Shown here piece after piece: positions 53,773 to 63,210 of a stretch of DNA of 64,000 nt. This stretch comes from Leptolyngbya ohadii IS1 (lineage in GTDB: Bacteria > Cyanobacteriota > Cyanobacteriia > Elainellales > Elainellaceae): assembly GCF_002215035.1 (NCBI RefSeq), contig NZ_NKFP01000004.1:807726-871725 (forward strand), in the 5' to 3' direction. How positions within the stretch are numbered: the stretch's first letter is position 1; every line of letters starts with the position of its first letter. The position numbers and the translations under genes were made by a program. The notes under the pieces were generated by a model that had not been told where the DNA came from, searched no databases, and was given only the letters and a program-made list of their open reading frames with translations.

Positions 53773-56112
53773 TCACGCCTTGCGGTTAAACTTCGCCTTC
53801 AGATCGTCCAGGTTAGGGGGTTTGTCTGCCTTCGGTTCTGAAGAATTCCGCTGTCCTGCCTGCGATTTGTTCTGCGGCTTGGATTGCGGTTTTGCCTGCG
53901 GTTTTGCCGCCCCCGAATTCTGCGATCGTCCCTGTCCGCCACGGGGAGCTTCACCCGCTTCGCCTGACTTCATCGAAAGGCTGATGCGCTTCAGGGATTC
54001 ATTCACCTCCAGGACGCGCACCTTTACGACCTGCCCGACTTTCACGATTTGTTTGGGGTCACTGACAAAGCGATCGGCTAACTGCGAGACGTGAACCAGC
54101 CCATCCTGATGCACGCCGATATCGACAAATGCGCCAAAGTTGGCAACGTTCGTGACAATGCCCTCTAGCTCCATGCCCACCCGCAAATCGCTGATTTCCT
54201 TGATGCCTTCCTTGAAGGTGGCGTACTTAAACTCGGCACGGGGGTCGCGTCCCGGCTTTTCCAGTTCCGCCAGAATGTCCCGCAGCGTCGGTTCCCCGAT
54301 CTTGTCCGTCACGTATTTCTTCAGGTCGGTCTTCTTGATCTGATCAGAAACTTCCGTAATCCGATCGAGCGGAACCCCCATATCTGCCGCAATTCGTTCC
54401 ACTACCGCATAGCTTTCCGGGTGAACTGCCGTATTGTCCAGGGGATTTTTGCCGTCCCGAATCCGCAGAAAGCCCGCCGCCTGCTCGAATGCTTTGGGTC
54501 CCAGCTTGGCGACTTTCAGAAGCTGCTTGCGATCGCGAAATGCCCCATTCTCATTGCGATAGGCGACGATATTGTTTGCCACCGCAGCAGAAATGCCCGA
54601 AACGTAGCTTAGAAGCTGTTTGGAAGCCGTATTCAAATCGACTCCGACATAGTTCACGCAGCTTTCCACCGTTTCATCCAGTTTCTTTTTCAGCAGCTTT
54701 TGATCCACGTCATGCTGATACTGCCCCACGCCGATCGATTTCGGGTCAATTTTCACCAGTTCTGCCAGCGGGTCTTGCAGCCGTCGTCCAATGCTGATCG
54801 CGCCGCGCACCGTAATATCCTGGTCAGGGAATTCCTCGATCGCCACCGGACTTGCAGAATAGATCGACGCACCCGACTCGTTCACCATCACCTTAATCGG
54901 CTTGCGTTCTAACGTTTGCAGCACGTCCGCCACAAATTCATCCGTTTCCCGTCCCGCAGTGCCGTTACCGATCGCAATCAGTTCAATCTGATACTTCTCA
55001 ATCAGCTTCTTGAGAGCCTCGCCTGCCTGAAGCCGCTGCCCTGCTGCCTGATGCGGAAAAATCGTCTGATACTCCAGAAACTTTCCGGTCTGATCCAGCA
55101 CCGACACCTTACAACCTGTGCGGAATCCCGGATCGATCGCCAGTGTGGGCTTCATTCCTGCCGGAGCAGACAGCAGGAGTTCCCGCAGATTCGCCTCGAA
55201 GGTTTTAATTGACTCAACATCCGCTTCCAGCTTCTTCTCCGATCGCACTTCGCCAATCAGCGAGGTCTTCATCAGACGATCGAAGGCATCCTTCAGCATC
55301 TCCCGGTAGAACTGCCGAATTGGGGCTGCTTTCGTGTGAATCTCCTCTTCTTCCAGATAGCTCTGAACCGCCTCCATATCGAAGGCAAGCTCCACGCTTA
55401 ACACGCCCTCCGTTTCGCCCCGGTACAGTGCCAGCAGGTTGTGAGGCGCGATCGTCTTCACCTTCGACTGGTAGGCGCGATACATCTCAAACTTGGTTGT
55501 GCCTTCGGGAAAGTCGTCCTTGACCTGGGAGATAAACAGCCCCGTCTCCATCAGGAAGTCCCGCAGATACGATCGCAGATTTGCCTTGTCTGCCACTTCT
55601 TCCGCCAGGATATCCGACGCGCCCTTCAGAGCCTCTGTCGCCGACTTCACGCCCTTTTCCTCGGACACATACTTTGCCGCCTCCCCGTCCAGATCTGCCG
55701 TTTTGGTCTGGGGCTGATTCAGTGACTTAATCCACTCCGCCAAAGGCTCCAATCCCTTCTCACGGGCGATCGTAGCTCTGGTGCGTCGCTTCGGACGGTA
55801 GGGAAGATACAGGTCTTCCAGTTCCGTTTTAAGCAGCGTATTTTCGATCGCCTGCTGGAGTTCGTCCGTCAGTTTGCCCTGTTCGGCGATCGACTTGAGG
55901 ATGGCGGCTTTGCGGTCTTCCAGTTCCGTCAGGTAGGTATGGCGATCGAGCAGATCCCGCAACTGGGTTTCGTTAAGTTCTCCCGTGCGCTCCTTCCGAT
56001 AACGCGCAATAAACGGAATCGTAGCCCCCTCCGCAAACAGTTCCAGGGCACTTTCCACCTGAAACGGCTTGAGAGACAGTTCTTGCGCCAGCAGTTGAGG
56101 AATATTCAGCAT
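53773..56112 (-). CDS. tex: Tex-family S1 RNA-binding transcription accessory protein
   Basis: 779 residues. N-terminal Tex domain (LAQELSLKPFQVESALELF), YqgF-like RNase H fold (LAIDPGFRTGCKVSVLD), helix-hairpin-helix (YRNENGAFRDRKQLLKVAKL) and C-terminal S1 domain (GIVTNVANFGAFVDIGVHQD). The last ~70 residues are a Gln/Lys/Pro-rich tail (KPQAKPQSKPQNKSQAG) that is likely disordered and may add nucleic-acid binding. Tex associates with transcription; its exact task in cyanobacteria is not known. Confidence 0.94.
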   Translation of the reverse strand: MLNIPQLLAQELSLKPFQVESALELFAEGATIPFIARYRKERTGELNETQLRDLLDRHTYLTELEDRKAAILKSIAEQGKLTDELQQAIENTLLKTELEDLYLPYRPKRRTRATIAREKGLEPLAEWIKSLNQPQTKTADLDGEAAKYVSEEKGVKSATEALKGASDILAEEVADKANLRSYLRDFLMETGLFISQVKDDFPEGTTKFEMYRAYQSKVKTIAPHNLLALYRGETEGVLSVELAFDMEAVQSYLEEEEIHTKAAPIRQFYREMLKDAFDRLMKTSLIGEVRSEKKLEADVESIKTFEANLRELLLSAPAGMKPTLAIDPGFRTGCKVSVLDQTGKFLEYQTIFPHQAAGQRLQAGEALKKLIEKYQIELIAIGNGTAGRETDEFVADVLQTLERKPIKVMVNESGASIYSASPVAIEEFPDQDITVRGAISIGRRLQDPLAELVKIDPKSIGVGQYQHDVDQKLLKKKLDETVESCVNYVGVDLNTASKQLLSYVSGISAAVANNIVAYRNENGAFRDRKQLLKVAKLGPKAFEQAAGFLRIRDGKNPLDNTAVHPESYAVVERIAADMGVPLDRITEVSDQIKKTDLKKYVTDKIGEPTLRDILAELEKPGRDPRAEFKYATFKEGIKEISDLRVGMELEGIVTNVANFGAFVDIGVHQDGLVHVSQLADRFVSDPKQIVKVGQVVKVRVLEVNESLKRISLSMKSGEAGEAPRGGQGRSQNSGAAKPQAKPQSKPQNKSQAGQRNSSEPKADKPPNLDDLKAKFNRKA

Positions 56113-56175
56113 CGTTGCGATCGATCCATCCGACTATCAAGACTCTTCTAGAATAGTGCAGAGAATCCCCCACCA

Positions 56176-56760
56176 ATGCCTATGGATGCCCTGATCCTCC
56201 ACCTGCCGCCCACGCTGCGCCTGAGTCATGAGCAATACGAACAGCTTGCCGTCGCCAATCCCAATTTACGCATCGAAATGACTGCCAGCGGAGAAATTAT
56301 CGCCATGCCACCCACAGGGGGTACTTCCGGACAGCGCAACGCAGACCTCACCTTTCAGCTACAGCTCTGGAGCCGTCAGAATCCGATTGGTGTAGTATTC
56401 GACTCCTCTACAGAATTCAAACTGCCTAATGGCGCGTATCGCTCCCCCGATGCCTCCTGGATTTCACGCGATCGCTGGAATGCCCTCACCCCCGAAGAGC
56501 AGGAAACCTTTCCGCCGATTTGCCCTGATTTGGTGGTCGCATTGCGTTCTAAAACGGATCGACTCAAGACCTTGCAGGAAAAGATGCTGGAATACCAGGA
56601 AAACGGCTGTCGCCTGGGCTGGCTGATTAATCCGCAGGATCGGGAAGTGGAGGTTTATCGGGTGGGTCAGGAAAAGGAGGTTTTGCGAGAGGTGCGATCG
56701 GTTTCCGGTGAGGATGTGCTGCCGGGATTTGAGCTTGATTTGCAGGTGATTTTTGGGTAA
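56176..56760 (+). CDS. Uma2-family (DUF820) putative endonuclease
   Basis: 194 residues. Restriction-endonuclease-fold family very numerous in cyanobacteria. Pattern visible: EMTASGEIIAMPPTGG, FDSSTEFKLPNGAYRSPDASW and CPDLVVALRSKTDRL, then LQEKMLEYQENGCRLGWLIN, which hold the PD-(D/E)xK-like residues. Cellular role unknown. It lies directly before a toxin-antitoxin pair, typical accessory DNA. Confidence 0.88.
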   Translation: MPMDALILHLPPTLRLSHEQYEQLAVANPNLRIEMTASGEIIAMPPTGGTSGQRNADLTFQLQLWSRQNPIGVVFDSSTEFKLPNGAYRSPDASWISRDRWNALTPEEQETFPPICPDLVVALRSKTDRLKTLQEKMLEYQENGCRLGWLINPQDREVEVYRVGQEKEVLREVRSVSGEDVLPGFELDLQVIFG

Positions 56761-56872
56761 GGGCGATCTCCGTAGATTGGTCTATGAAGCGGTACGGCAC
56801 AGATAAAAATAGGAGAAGCGAGTTTAAGAGATTCAAAATTAGAATTTAGGAGTGAGTGCATGAGGAAAACCA

Positions 56873-57124
56873 ATGCAAATTACCCTGAATCTGCCTGATA
56901 GCCTCAGCCAAACCGATACTTTCAACCAGAGCGACTGGCTCCGGGAGATTGCCATTGCCCTCTTTCAGCAAGAGCGGGTTTCTCTCAGCCGAGCCAGCAA
57001 AATTGCCGGGATGGAAGCTATGGATTTTCAAAAACTGCTGTCCGATCGCGGCATCTGCGTTCACTACGATGTGGAGGACTTTGAGCAGGATGTTCAACAT
57101 CTGCGTGATAGAGGCTGGCTGTGA
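56873..57124 (+). CDS. UPF0175 antitoxin
   Basis: 83 residues. LSRASKIAGMEAMDFQKLLS followed by DRGICVHYDVEDFEQDVQHL is the UPF0175 signature. It overlaps the DUF3368 gene by 4 bases (GTGA), the common UPF0175-PIN toxin-antitoxin layout. It probably represses the pair and blocks the toxin. Confidence 0.88.
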   Translation: MQITLNLPDSLSQTDTFNQSDWLREIAIALFQQERVSLSRASKIAGMEAMDFQKLLSDRGICVHYDVEDFEQDVQHLRDRGWL

Positions 57125-57609
57125 TCATTGTCAGCGATACCTCTGCCCTTTCCAATCTTGCGATCGTGGATCACCTCTGGTTGCTGAAAGCGATCTACCA
57201 AACTGTGATTATTCCTGACGCTGTTACCAGTGAACTCGCCGCCGCAAGCAAACCCAAAATTTCAGCGATTCTTCAACTAGATTGGGTTCAAACCCAACCC
57301 CTCACCAACTCCCAACTTGCCGACCAATTGCAACAGGAACGCGGACTCGATGCTGGAGAGGCAAATGCGATCGCGTTGGCACTTGAGCTACAAGCCGATG
57401 ATTTGCTGATTGATGAACGATTGGGACGACGAGAGGCTATTCGGCTCGGTTTGCCTATTATCGGTGTATTGGGGATTCTGCTGGTTGCCAAACAAAAAAG
57501 CCTCATCCCTCAAGTTCAACCTGTCATGGATGCCTTAATTGACCAAGCTGGCTTTCGGATTAGCCCTCAGCTATATCAGCGTGTTTTAGCCCCCGCTCAA
57601 GAACCTTAG
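57121..57609 (+). CDS. DUF3368 PIN-like toxin
   Basis: 162 residues. PIN-fold acidic residues are visible in VSDTSALSNLA, DAGEANAIALALELQ and LLIDERLGRREA. DUF3368 proteins are ribonuclease toxins partnered by UPF0175. Start GTG 57121 overlaps the antitoxin stop, so they should be made together. All acidic positions appear intact. Confidence 0.88.
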   Translation: MIIVSDTSALSNLAIVDHLWLLKAIYQTVIIPDAVTSELAAASKPKISAILQLDWVQTQPLTNSQLADQLQQERGLDAGEANAIALALELQADDLLIDERLGRREAIRLGLPIIGVLGILLVAKQKSLIPQVQPVMDALIDQAGFRISPQLYQRVLAPAQEP

Positions 57610-57647
57610 TCGAGGCTTTGTGTCGCGCCCGTCAAAATGTAGACATT

Positions 57648-57672
57648 AAAAATCCCGGAGCTTTGTCCGGGA
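57648..57672 (-). terminator. Intrinsic terminator (minus strand)
   Basis: On the minus strand TCCCGGA, loop CAAAGC, TCCGGGA, then TTTTTAATG. It lies about 155 bases downstream of htpX, and ends that transcript; it may also serve the converging toxin-antitoxin transcript weakly. Confidence 0.8.
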
Positions 57673-57826
57673 CAGTTCTGTGGTGTGAGGAGTGTGTTTT
57701 TCGTGAACCTATCTTGATTCTTAAGATACAGTCCTCGTATGACAGCGATCGGGCAATGGTGTTTCAATGCTGTGAAATTTTGCCGTACTCCTTAAACCGC
57801 AGGAAAATTAAACGCAAAGCCAAAGA

Positions 57827-58708
57827 TTAGGCGATCGCAGGAGTTTCCTGCTGCTGTTGTGCCAGTTCCCGCAGGCGACGAATCCGGTCTTCTGTAGCGG
57901 GGTGGGTGCGGAACAGAGATTGCAGACCTTCCGCCGACAGAGGATTGATGATCAGCAGAGGAGACATTGCCGGGTTGCCGTGCATCGGAATCTGTTTGCC
58001 GAGTTCCTCTAGCTTTTGCAGGGCAGTCACCAGCGCCAGCGGATTTCCCGTAATTTCAGCCGAACCCTGATCTGCCGCATATTCGCGAGTCCGGGAGATT
58101 GCCAGCTGAATCAGCGTCGCCGACAGCGGAGCCAGAATAATCAGAAACAGCAAGCCAAAGGGATTCGTGCCGCGCCGACCGTTATAGGTGACAGGACCAT
58201 AGAGCGCTCCAAAGCTGAGAATGCGTCCCAGGAAGGTAATCGCGCCTGCCAGCGTTCCGGCAACTGCCTGAGTCAGGGTATCACGGTTTTTGACGTGGGT
58301 GAGTTCGTGCGCCAGCACCCCCGCCAGCTCCTCGCGGGACAGCAGCTTCATAATCCCTTCCGTTACGGCAACAGCGGCATGGTTCGGATCGCGTCCGGTG
58401 GCAAACGCATTCGGGGATTCCGTAGGGACAATAAACAGCTTCGGCATCGGGATTTCGGCACGATCGCTCAAACCCTGCACCAGATCGTACAGTTCGGGAG
58501 CCTGCTCACGGGCGATCGGTTGGGCACGGTAAGCAGCCAGCGCAGCCCGATCGGAATAGTACCAGGAGCTAATTGACGTAAATGCCGCGATCGCAAAGCC
58601 GATAATCAAACCCTGCTCATTGCCAATCAGCGCATAGCTGACGAGAACAATTAAGCCGCTCAGTAAGCCCAGCAGTGCCGTAGTTTTAAGCTGGTTTATC
58701 CCAATCAT
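57827..58708 (-). CDS. htpX: HtpX-type M48 membrane protease
   Basis: 293 residues. Two N-terminal and two further hydrophobic helices, and the zinc motif HELTH (H134-H138) in VLAHELTHVKNRDTL, with AADQGSAEI holding the third ligand region and THPATEDRIRRLREL near the end. HtpX degrades damaged membrane proteins. In the family it is usually heat or stress regulated. Complete gene with ATG 58708. Confidence 0.95.
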   Translation of the reverse strand: MIGINQLKTTALLGLLSGLIVLVSYALIGNEQGLIIGFAIAAFTSISSWYYSDRAALAAYRAQPIAREQAPELYDLVQGLSDRAEIPMPKLFIVPTESPNAFATGRDPNHAAVAVTEGIMKLLSREELAGVLAHELTHVKNRDTLTQAVAGTLAGAITFLGRILSFGALYGPVTYNGRRGTNPFGLLFLIILAPLSATLIQLAISRTREYAADQGSAEITGNPLALVTALQKLEELGKQIPMHGNPAMSPLLIINPLSAEGLQSLFRTHPATEDRIRRLRELAQQQQETPAIA

Positions 58709-58960
58709 AGGTTCCCCGTTGGTTGTTCACATGTAGAAACTTAAACTGTTTTTGACAGTAGCCGAGGGAGCGATCGCGCCAGATCTATCGGACGATCGAA
58801 GTGGGAGTATCGCCAGGGTAAGAAATTTGAATAGCAAGGCGAATAGAAAGAAACTTGCAAGGTCGAGCGAACGTTTTGGGCATCCTAAAGACGAAACTTG
58901 TTACGACTGGGATGGAACGACTCTTGCAATAGGCGATCGAATCATGGTGTGATCATCAAA

Positions 58961-60814
58961 ATGAATCAAGCTGCTGCATCTACGAGAATCAGACAACTGC
59001 TCAATCGGATTAAACATCGGATTCGGTGGAATGAACTCTCCAACGGTCATCTTGTTCTGTGGGTGACGACGATCGTGAGCGTTCTGGCGTATGGCGTGTT
59101 CTTCGTGCGATTGTTGGCAGCTCCCCTCTTTCCCGCAGGCGCAGGCTTACTGACCGATCCGTTTCTTCAGTTGCCCACAGCAGATTCGGTGCGGGTCGTC
59201 TGGTTTACCGAGTTTCCCGGCAGCGAACATTTTGTCCAGTACGGCAGTAATTTAAACCAAACCGCGATCGCCAATACTACTCAGCTTTCCCGGATGCGGG
59301 AAGACTCACAATCTCGCGTGGGCGAACAGACCGAAGACGGACAGATTTACAGCCAGCCCACCGATCGCCCTATCTGGCGACACGAAGCCGAAGTTAAAGG
59401 GCTTCCCCCCGGTCAGCGAATTTCCTATCGGGTAGGCAGTGTGAGGGACAGTGGACGGATTGAATACAGCGATCGCTACACGCTATCAGCCAGTCCTCCC
59501 GCCGGACAGCCGCTCAAAATTTTGCTGACCTCCGATCATCAGCTCATGCCCATGACTCCGGCAAACTTGCAGAAAGTTGTAGAAACTGTGGGTCAGGTGG
59601 ATGCGGTATTGCTGGCGGGGGATCTGGTGAATATTCCCGATCGGGCTTCCGAATGGTTTGACGATAATCGGGGCGGCGCATTCTTCCCCAGCTTGCAGGG
59701 ACGGGCAAATCGATCTTTGACGGGGAGCGAGACTTCTTTTCGGGGCGGCAAGATCATCCAATCGGCTCCCCTGTTTCCGGCGTTGGGCAATCATGAGGTG
59801 ATGGGACGCTTTTCGATGGAGCTGCCGCTAAATGAGCAGTATAACGATCCGGTGCCGATCGAAAATGCCGTTGCGCTCTACAGCAAGATTGCACCTCAGA
59901 TTAATCCCGCTAACGATCCGGCAGTCCAGCAGACCTGGATCAAAAACCATTCCTTCAACAGCGATTCCTACGAAGAGATTTTTACCCTGCCCAACATCAG
60001 TCCCGGCGGCGAAAAATACTATGCCGTTACACTGGGCGACGTGCGGCTGATTTCCCTGGAGGCGGGTAACATCTGGCGCGTTCCCAGCCTGGAACCCACT
60101 GCACGCGGACGCTATCGGGAACGGGATGGCGATTTGCCAGACACAAACAAATGGGGCTACGGACAGCACATCTTTGAGCCGATCGCCGCAGGCAGTCCCC
60201 AATACATCTGGCTTCAGGAGGAGCTAAACCGCCCCGAATTTCAGCAGGCGAAATATAAAATCGTCATGTTTCACCACCCGCCCCACTCCCTCGGCGATAA
60301 CATCGTTCCTCCCTACACCAATCCGGTACAGATTATTGACCGCCTTCCCGACGGGCAAATTAAATCCGTGCGCTACGAATACCCGATCGATCGGGATTAC
60401 CTGCTGCGCGATGTCGTGCCTTTGCTAGAGCAAGCAGGGGTTCAGCTGGTTCTCTACGGTCATTCCCACCTGTGGAATCGGTTCGATAGTCCGGGCGGAA
60501 TGCACTTTTTGGAAACGTCCAACGTTGGCAATACCTACGGTGCGTTTCTGGGGGAAAAACGTCGCCCGATTCCGATCGGCTTTCAGTCCAACTATGTGCC
60601 TGTGGGCGATCCGGGTGGATTAGCGGCGATCGTGCCTTCCATTAGTGCCCTGCTAGACGAGAGCGGTCAGCCTCAGCCCTTTATTGCCAGCAATGAGATC
60701 ACTGTCTTTAGCATCCTCGATACGGGAACGGGGACGGTGAGCAGCTATCGGTTTGATACGCGCCAGCCCAACGGTGAGGTCGTGCGGTTTGATGAGTTTC
60801 AGATTGTGCGATAG
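58961..60814 (+). CDS. Membrane-anchored metallophosphoesterase with purple-acid-phosphatase-like N domain
   Basis: 617 residues. A membrane helix at about 26-50 (LVLWVTTIVSVLAYGVFFVR) is followed by a fibronectin-like domain (about 65-185, VRVVWFTEFPGSEHFVQYGS) and a calcineurin-type phosphatase domain with VLLAGDLVNIP, ALGNHEVMG, MFHHPPHSLGD and YGHSHLWNR. It should face outside the cytoplasm and hydrolyse phosphate esters; phosphate scavenging is likely but unproved. ATG 58961 is chosen as it precedes the helix. Confidence 0.85.
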   Translation: MNQAAASTRIRQLLNRIKHRIRWNELSNGHLVLWVTTIVSVLAYGVFFVRLLAAPLFPAGAGLLTDPFLQLPTADSVRVVWFTEFPGSEHFVQYGSNLNQTAIANTTQLSRMREDSQSRVGEQTEDGQIYSQPTDRPIWRHEAEVKGLPPGQRISYRVGSVRDSGRIEYSDRYTLSASPPAGQPLKILLTSDHQLMPMTPANLQKVVETVGQVDAVLLAGDLVNIPDRASEWFDDNRGGAFFPSLQGRANRSLTGSETSFRGGKIIQSAPLFPALGNHEVMGRFSMELPLNEQYNDPVPIENAVALYSKIAPQINPANDPAVQQTWIKNHSFNSDSYEEIFTLPNISPGGEKYYAVTLGDVRLISLEAGNIWRVPSLEPTARGRYRERDGDLPDTNKWGYGQHIFEPIAAGSPQYIWLQEELNRPEFQQAKYKIVMFHHPPHSLGDNIVPPYTNPVQIIDRLPDGQIKSVRYEYPIDRDYLLRDVVPLLEQAGVQLVLYGHSHLWNRFDSPGGMHFLETSNVGNTYGAFLGEKRRPIPIGFQSNYVPVGDPGGLAAIVPSISALLDESGQPQPFIASNEITVFSILDTGTGTVSSYRFDTRQPNGEVVRFDEFQIVR

Positions 60815-60947
60815 CAAGTTGCTCCTTCCTCACCCAAAAAAATCGCCGCCTCGCGGGAAAACCCAGCATAAAGCGACGATTGATGTAAGGAGTGGAATTC
60901 AATGCACCCAAACTGAAAGCATGAAAATTTTTCGCAAAACCCTGGAG

Positions 60948-62081
60948 TTAACCGCCCATCCCTGGAATTAAGCCAGTGGTGAGTCGTTTGAGGGCGCGGT
61001 TTGCCACATCGCTATAGCGTAGCTTGCCGCAGAGGATTTGTCCCATACGCTCCGTTGCGGTAGGACGCTTGACGCCGACCTTATAGCCAAAGCTGGGAAT
61101 CCGGTAGAAGACGCCACCTAATCGCTGTGCCCAGACCATATCCTCGCCCCATTCCTGGTTCACGATTTCCGAGTAGCGAGCCAGGGCATTCATATCGCCG
61201 CCGATCGCCTGATCGATCGCTTCTGCTGCCTTAACTCCAGTCAGGATGGAGGGACGGATGCCTTCTGCTGTGAAGGGATCGACCACACAGGCGGCTTCTC
61301 CTGCCAGAAGGGCATTCTGGGTGTGCAGCTTTTGTTCGCCGTCCCACAGGCAGAGGGGATGTCCAAACTGCTTGCAGGTTTGCAGGTCAATCCCAAACAG
61401 CGTGGCATATTCGGTCAGGATGCTCTTGAAGTCCTGAGGTTCGCCGCCCCGGAAGGTTCCCACGCCGATCGAGTAGCCGTCTGCCTTCGGGAAGTTCCAG
61501 ATATAGCCGTTTTTAACCATACCGAATTCAAAGTGCGCGGTTTCGGGATTGGCAACGTTTGCCTGTGCCTCCGCCTCCAGTGCCCCAGCTAATCGACGCT
61601 TGCGCTCCTTAAAGCCCAGCCATTTTGCCATCTGCCCTTTTGCGCCATCGGCGGCGATCACATAGCGTCCTTCTACTGGACCCTGGGCAGTGTTCACCTG
61701 CCAGCGATCGCTTTTGAACTCAATGCCTTTGACTTCTGTGTTGTCGCGCAGCTCCGCGCCCTGTTTTTGCGCCTGCTCAATCAGGAAATGGTCAAATTTG
61801 TCGCGCCGCACCATCCAGATCGGCTCCAGGTCTTCGAGCTTGGCGTTGATCTCATCGCCCATCTTCCAGGTGTAGCGAATGGTATCTACTTTCAGGGAGA
61901 TAGCCGGCGAAAAGTCGAAGTCAAACCACTCGGCAATCTGGGGAGAGACGCCACCTCCACAGGGCTTGTAGCGCGGCAACGACTCTTTTTCTAGCACCAG
62001 AACCGATCGCCCTCGCTTTGCCAGGTGGTAGGCAGCCGATCCTCCTGCGGGACCTGCGCCGACGATGATGCAGTCATACAT
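60948..62081 (-). CDS. Geranylgeranyl-reductase-family FAD oxidoreductase
   Basis: 377 residues. FAD-binding GAGPAGGSAAYHLAKRGRSV at the N-terminus, the conserved KPCGGGVSP and the second FAD motif LAGEAACVVDPFTAEGI. It belongs to the broad geranylgeranyl reductase family that saturates prenyl chains or oxidises related substrates, but it differs from ChlP at its N-terminus (ChlP starts with longer, distinct residues), so I leave it unnamed. Complete. Confidence 0.85.
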   Translation of the reverse strand: MYDCIIVGAGPAGGSAAYHLAKRGRSVLVLEKESLPRYKPCGGGVSPQIAEWFDFDFSPAISLKVDTIRYTWKMGDEINAKLEDLEPIWMVRRDKFDHFLIEQAQKQGAELRDNTEVKGIEFKSDRWQVNTAQGPVEGRYVIAADGAKGQMAKWLGFKERKRRLAGALEAEAQANVANPETAHFEFGMVKNGYIWNFPKADGYSIGVGTFRGGEPQDFKSILTEYATLFGIDLQTCKQFGHPLCLWDGEQKLHTQNALLAGEAACVVDPFTAEGIRPSILTGVKAAEAIDQAIGGDMNALARYSEIVNQEWGEDMVWAQRLGGVFYRIPSFGYKVGVKRPTATERMGQILCGKLRYSDVANRALKRLTTGLIPGMGG

Positions 62082-62347
62082 AAAGCTTTAATCTCACTTC
62101 TAAGTACGCCAATTTGCTGTGGAACTGAAAAGGGATGCCCCTCCCAACGAATGACACTACAACCAGTGTCTCTGCTGAAGTCACTCATGGTCAATCCGCA
62201 TGGATAAACCCATCACTCCAGAGCAATCGACAATCCTCAGCATGAACTTATTCAGTCTTAGTTCAGACTTCTCCCCAGTGTAAAGTCCGCCTTTATGATT
62301 GCTTGTGTTTTTCTAAGTAAGATTGCCCGATCTTTTTTAAAGCTTGC

Positions 62348-62642
62348 TTAAATTGGAAATAGTAAATTTGCTGGGATCGCTTCTGGTTCCTGGGCTGCGG
62401 CTTTAAGCCATTCCTGCATCAGGGGAAATGCCCGCAGGGTTTCTGCGTAGGTTTGTGCGCTCATCATGAATCAGGACGGGGACTTTGCCGGAAGGGGAGT
62501 ATTGGAAAATGCGATCGTAGAATTCGGGTGTGTCCAGGGGCAGCTTAATTTCGGTGAAGGGCAGATCTGTCTGTTTGAGGGCTAACCAGGCACGAAGCGA
62601 CCAGGACAAGTAGCTTTTGTTGCCAATGACGAGGGTAAGCAT
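62348..62642 (-). pseudogene. Glutathione S-transferase, internally deleted and frameshifted
   Basis: The first part, from ATG 62642, reads LTLVIGNKSYLSWSLRAWL and continues to GKVPVLIHDE, the thioredoxin-like N-terminal domain of a GST. The frame then loses GST likeness. From about 62462 another frame reads AQTYAETLRAFPLMQEWLKA and AAQEPEAIPANLLFPI, the C-terminal end of a GST. About 130 residues in the middle are missing. It is therefore a deletion relic that cannot form a normal GST. Confidence 0.8.
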
Positions 62643-62691
62643 AGCTTGTTTATACCGATACGATAGAAGCGATCGAAGGAGGATAAATTCA

Positions 62692-63186
62692 ATGGGTGGG
62701 CAGGCAACACTCCATTTCTTTTGCGGCAAGATGGCGGCAGGTAAGTCTACGCTAGCGAAGGAACTGGCACTGCGAGAAAAAGCAATCTTGTTCAGCGAGG
62801 ATGAGCTGTTATCGAAGCTGTTTCCTGAGGAGATTCACGAGATTTCGGACTATATCAAATACTCGACTCGCTTGAAGGAAGCCTTAACCGATCCGATCTG
62901 CAATCTGCTCTCGTCTGGTATTTCAGTAGTGCTGGATTTTCCGGGAAACACAACAAGACAGCGTGCCTGGTTCCGCAAACTGTTTGAGCAGGCAAACGTT
63001 CAACACAAGATGCACTTTATCGACGCAACGGACGATCGCTGTAAGCAGCAACTTAAACAGCGCAGCAAAGACCTTCCCCCCGATTCGCCCTTCACCACCG
63101 ATGCCGAATTTGATGCAATTACCGCCTACTTTCAACCTCCCGCTGATGATGAAGGGTTTCACCTGATCAGATACGAGCGGAAATAG
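62692..63186 (+). CDS. P-loop kinase-like ATPase (zeta-toxin/AAA_33 type)
   Basis: 164 residues. Walker A GKMAAGKSTLAKELA at the start, then FSEDELLSKLFPEEI and SSGISVVLDFPGNTTRQRAW, the layout of small P-loop kinases of the AAA_33 family, which phosphorylate small molecules or nucleotides. Substrate unknown. AGGAGG lies about 9 bases before ATG 62692. The gene's upstream end overlaps the GST relic's promoter region on the other strand. Confidence 0.82.
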   Translation: MGGQATLHFFCGKMAAGKSTLAKELALREKAILFSEDELLSKLFPEEIHEISDYIKYSTRLKEALTDPICNLLSSGISVVLDFPGNTTRQRAWFRKLFEQANVQHKMHFIDATDDRCKQQLKQRSKDLPPDSPFTTDAEFDAITAYFQPPADDEGFHLIRYERK

Positions 63187-63210
63187 GAATATGGGCGATC
63201 GAGGCAGGTC

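Noticed and set aside
57618-57830. 70-codon open frame after the toxin gene
   Set aside because: It runs across the minus-strand terminator hairpin, has no ribosome binding site and no recognised motif.
58752-58952. 66-codon open frame between htpX and the phosphoesterase gene
   Set aside because: Starts in a poor context, no family likeness; probably the promoter area.
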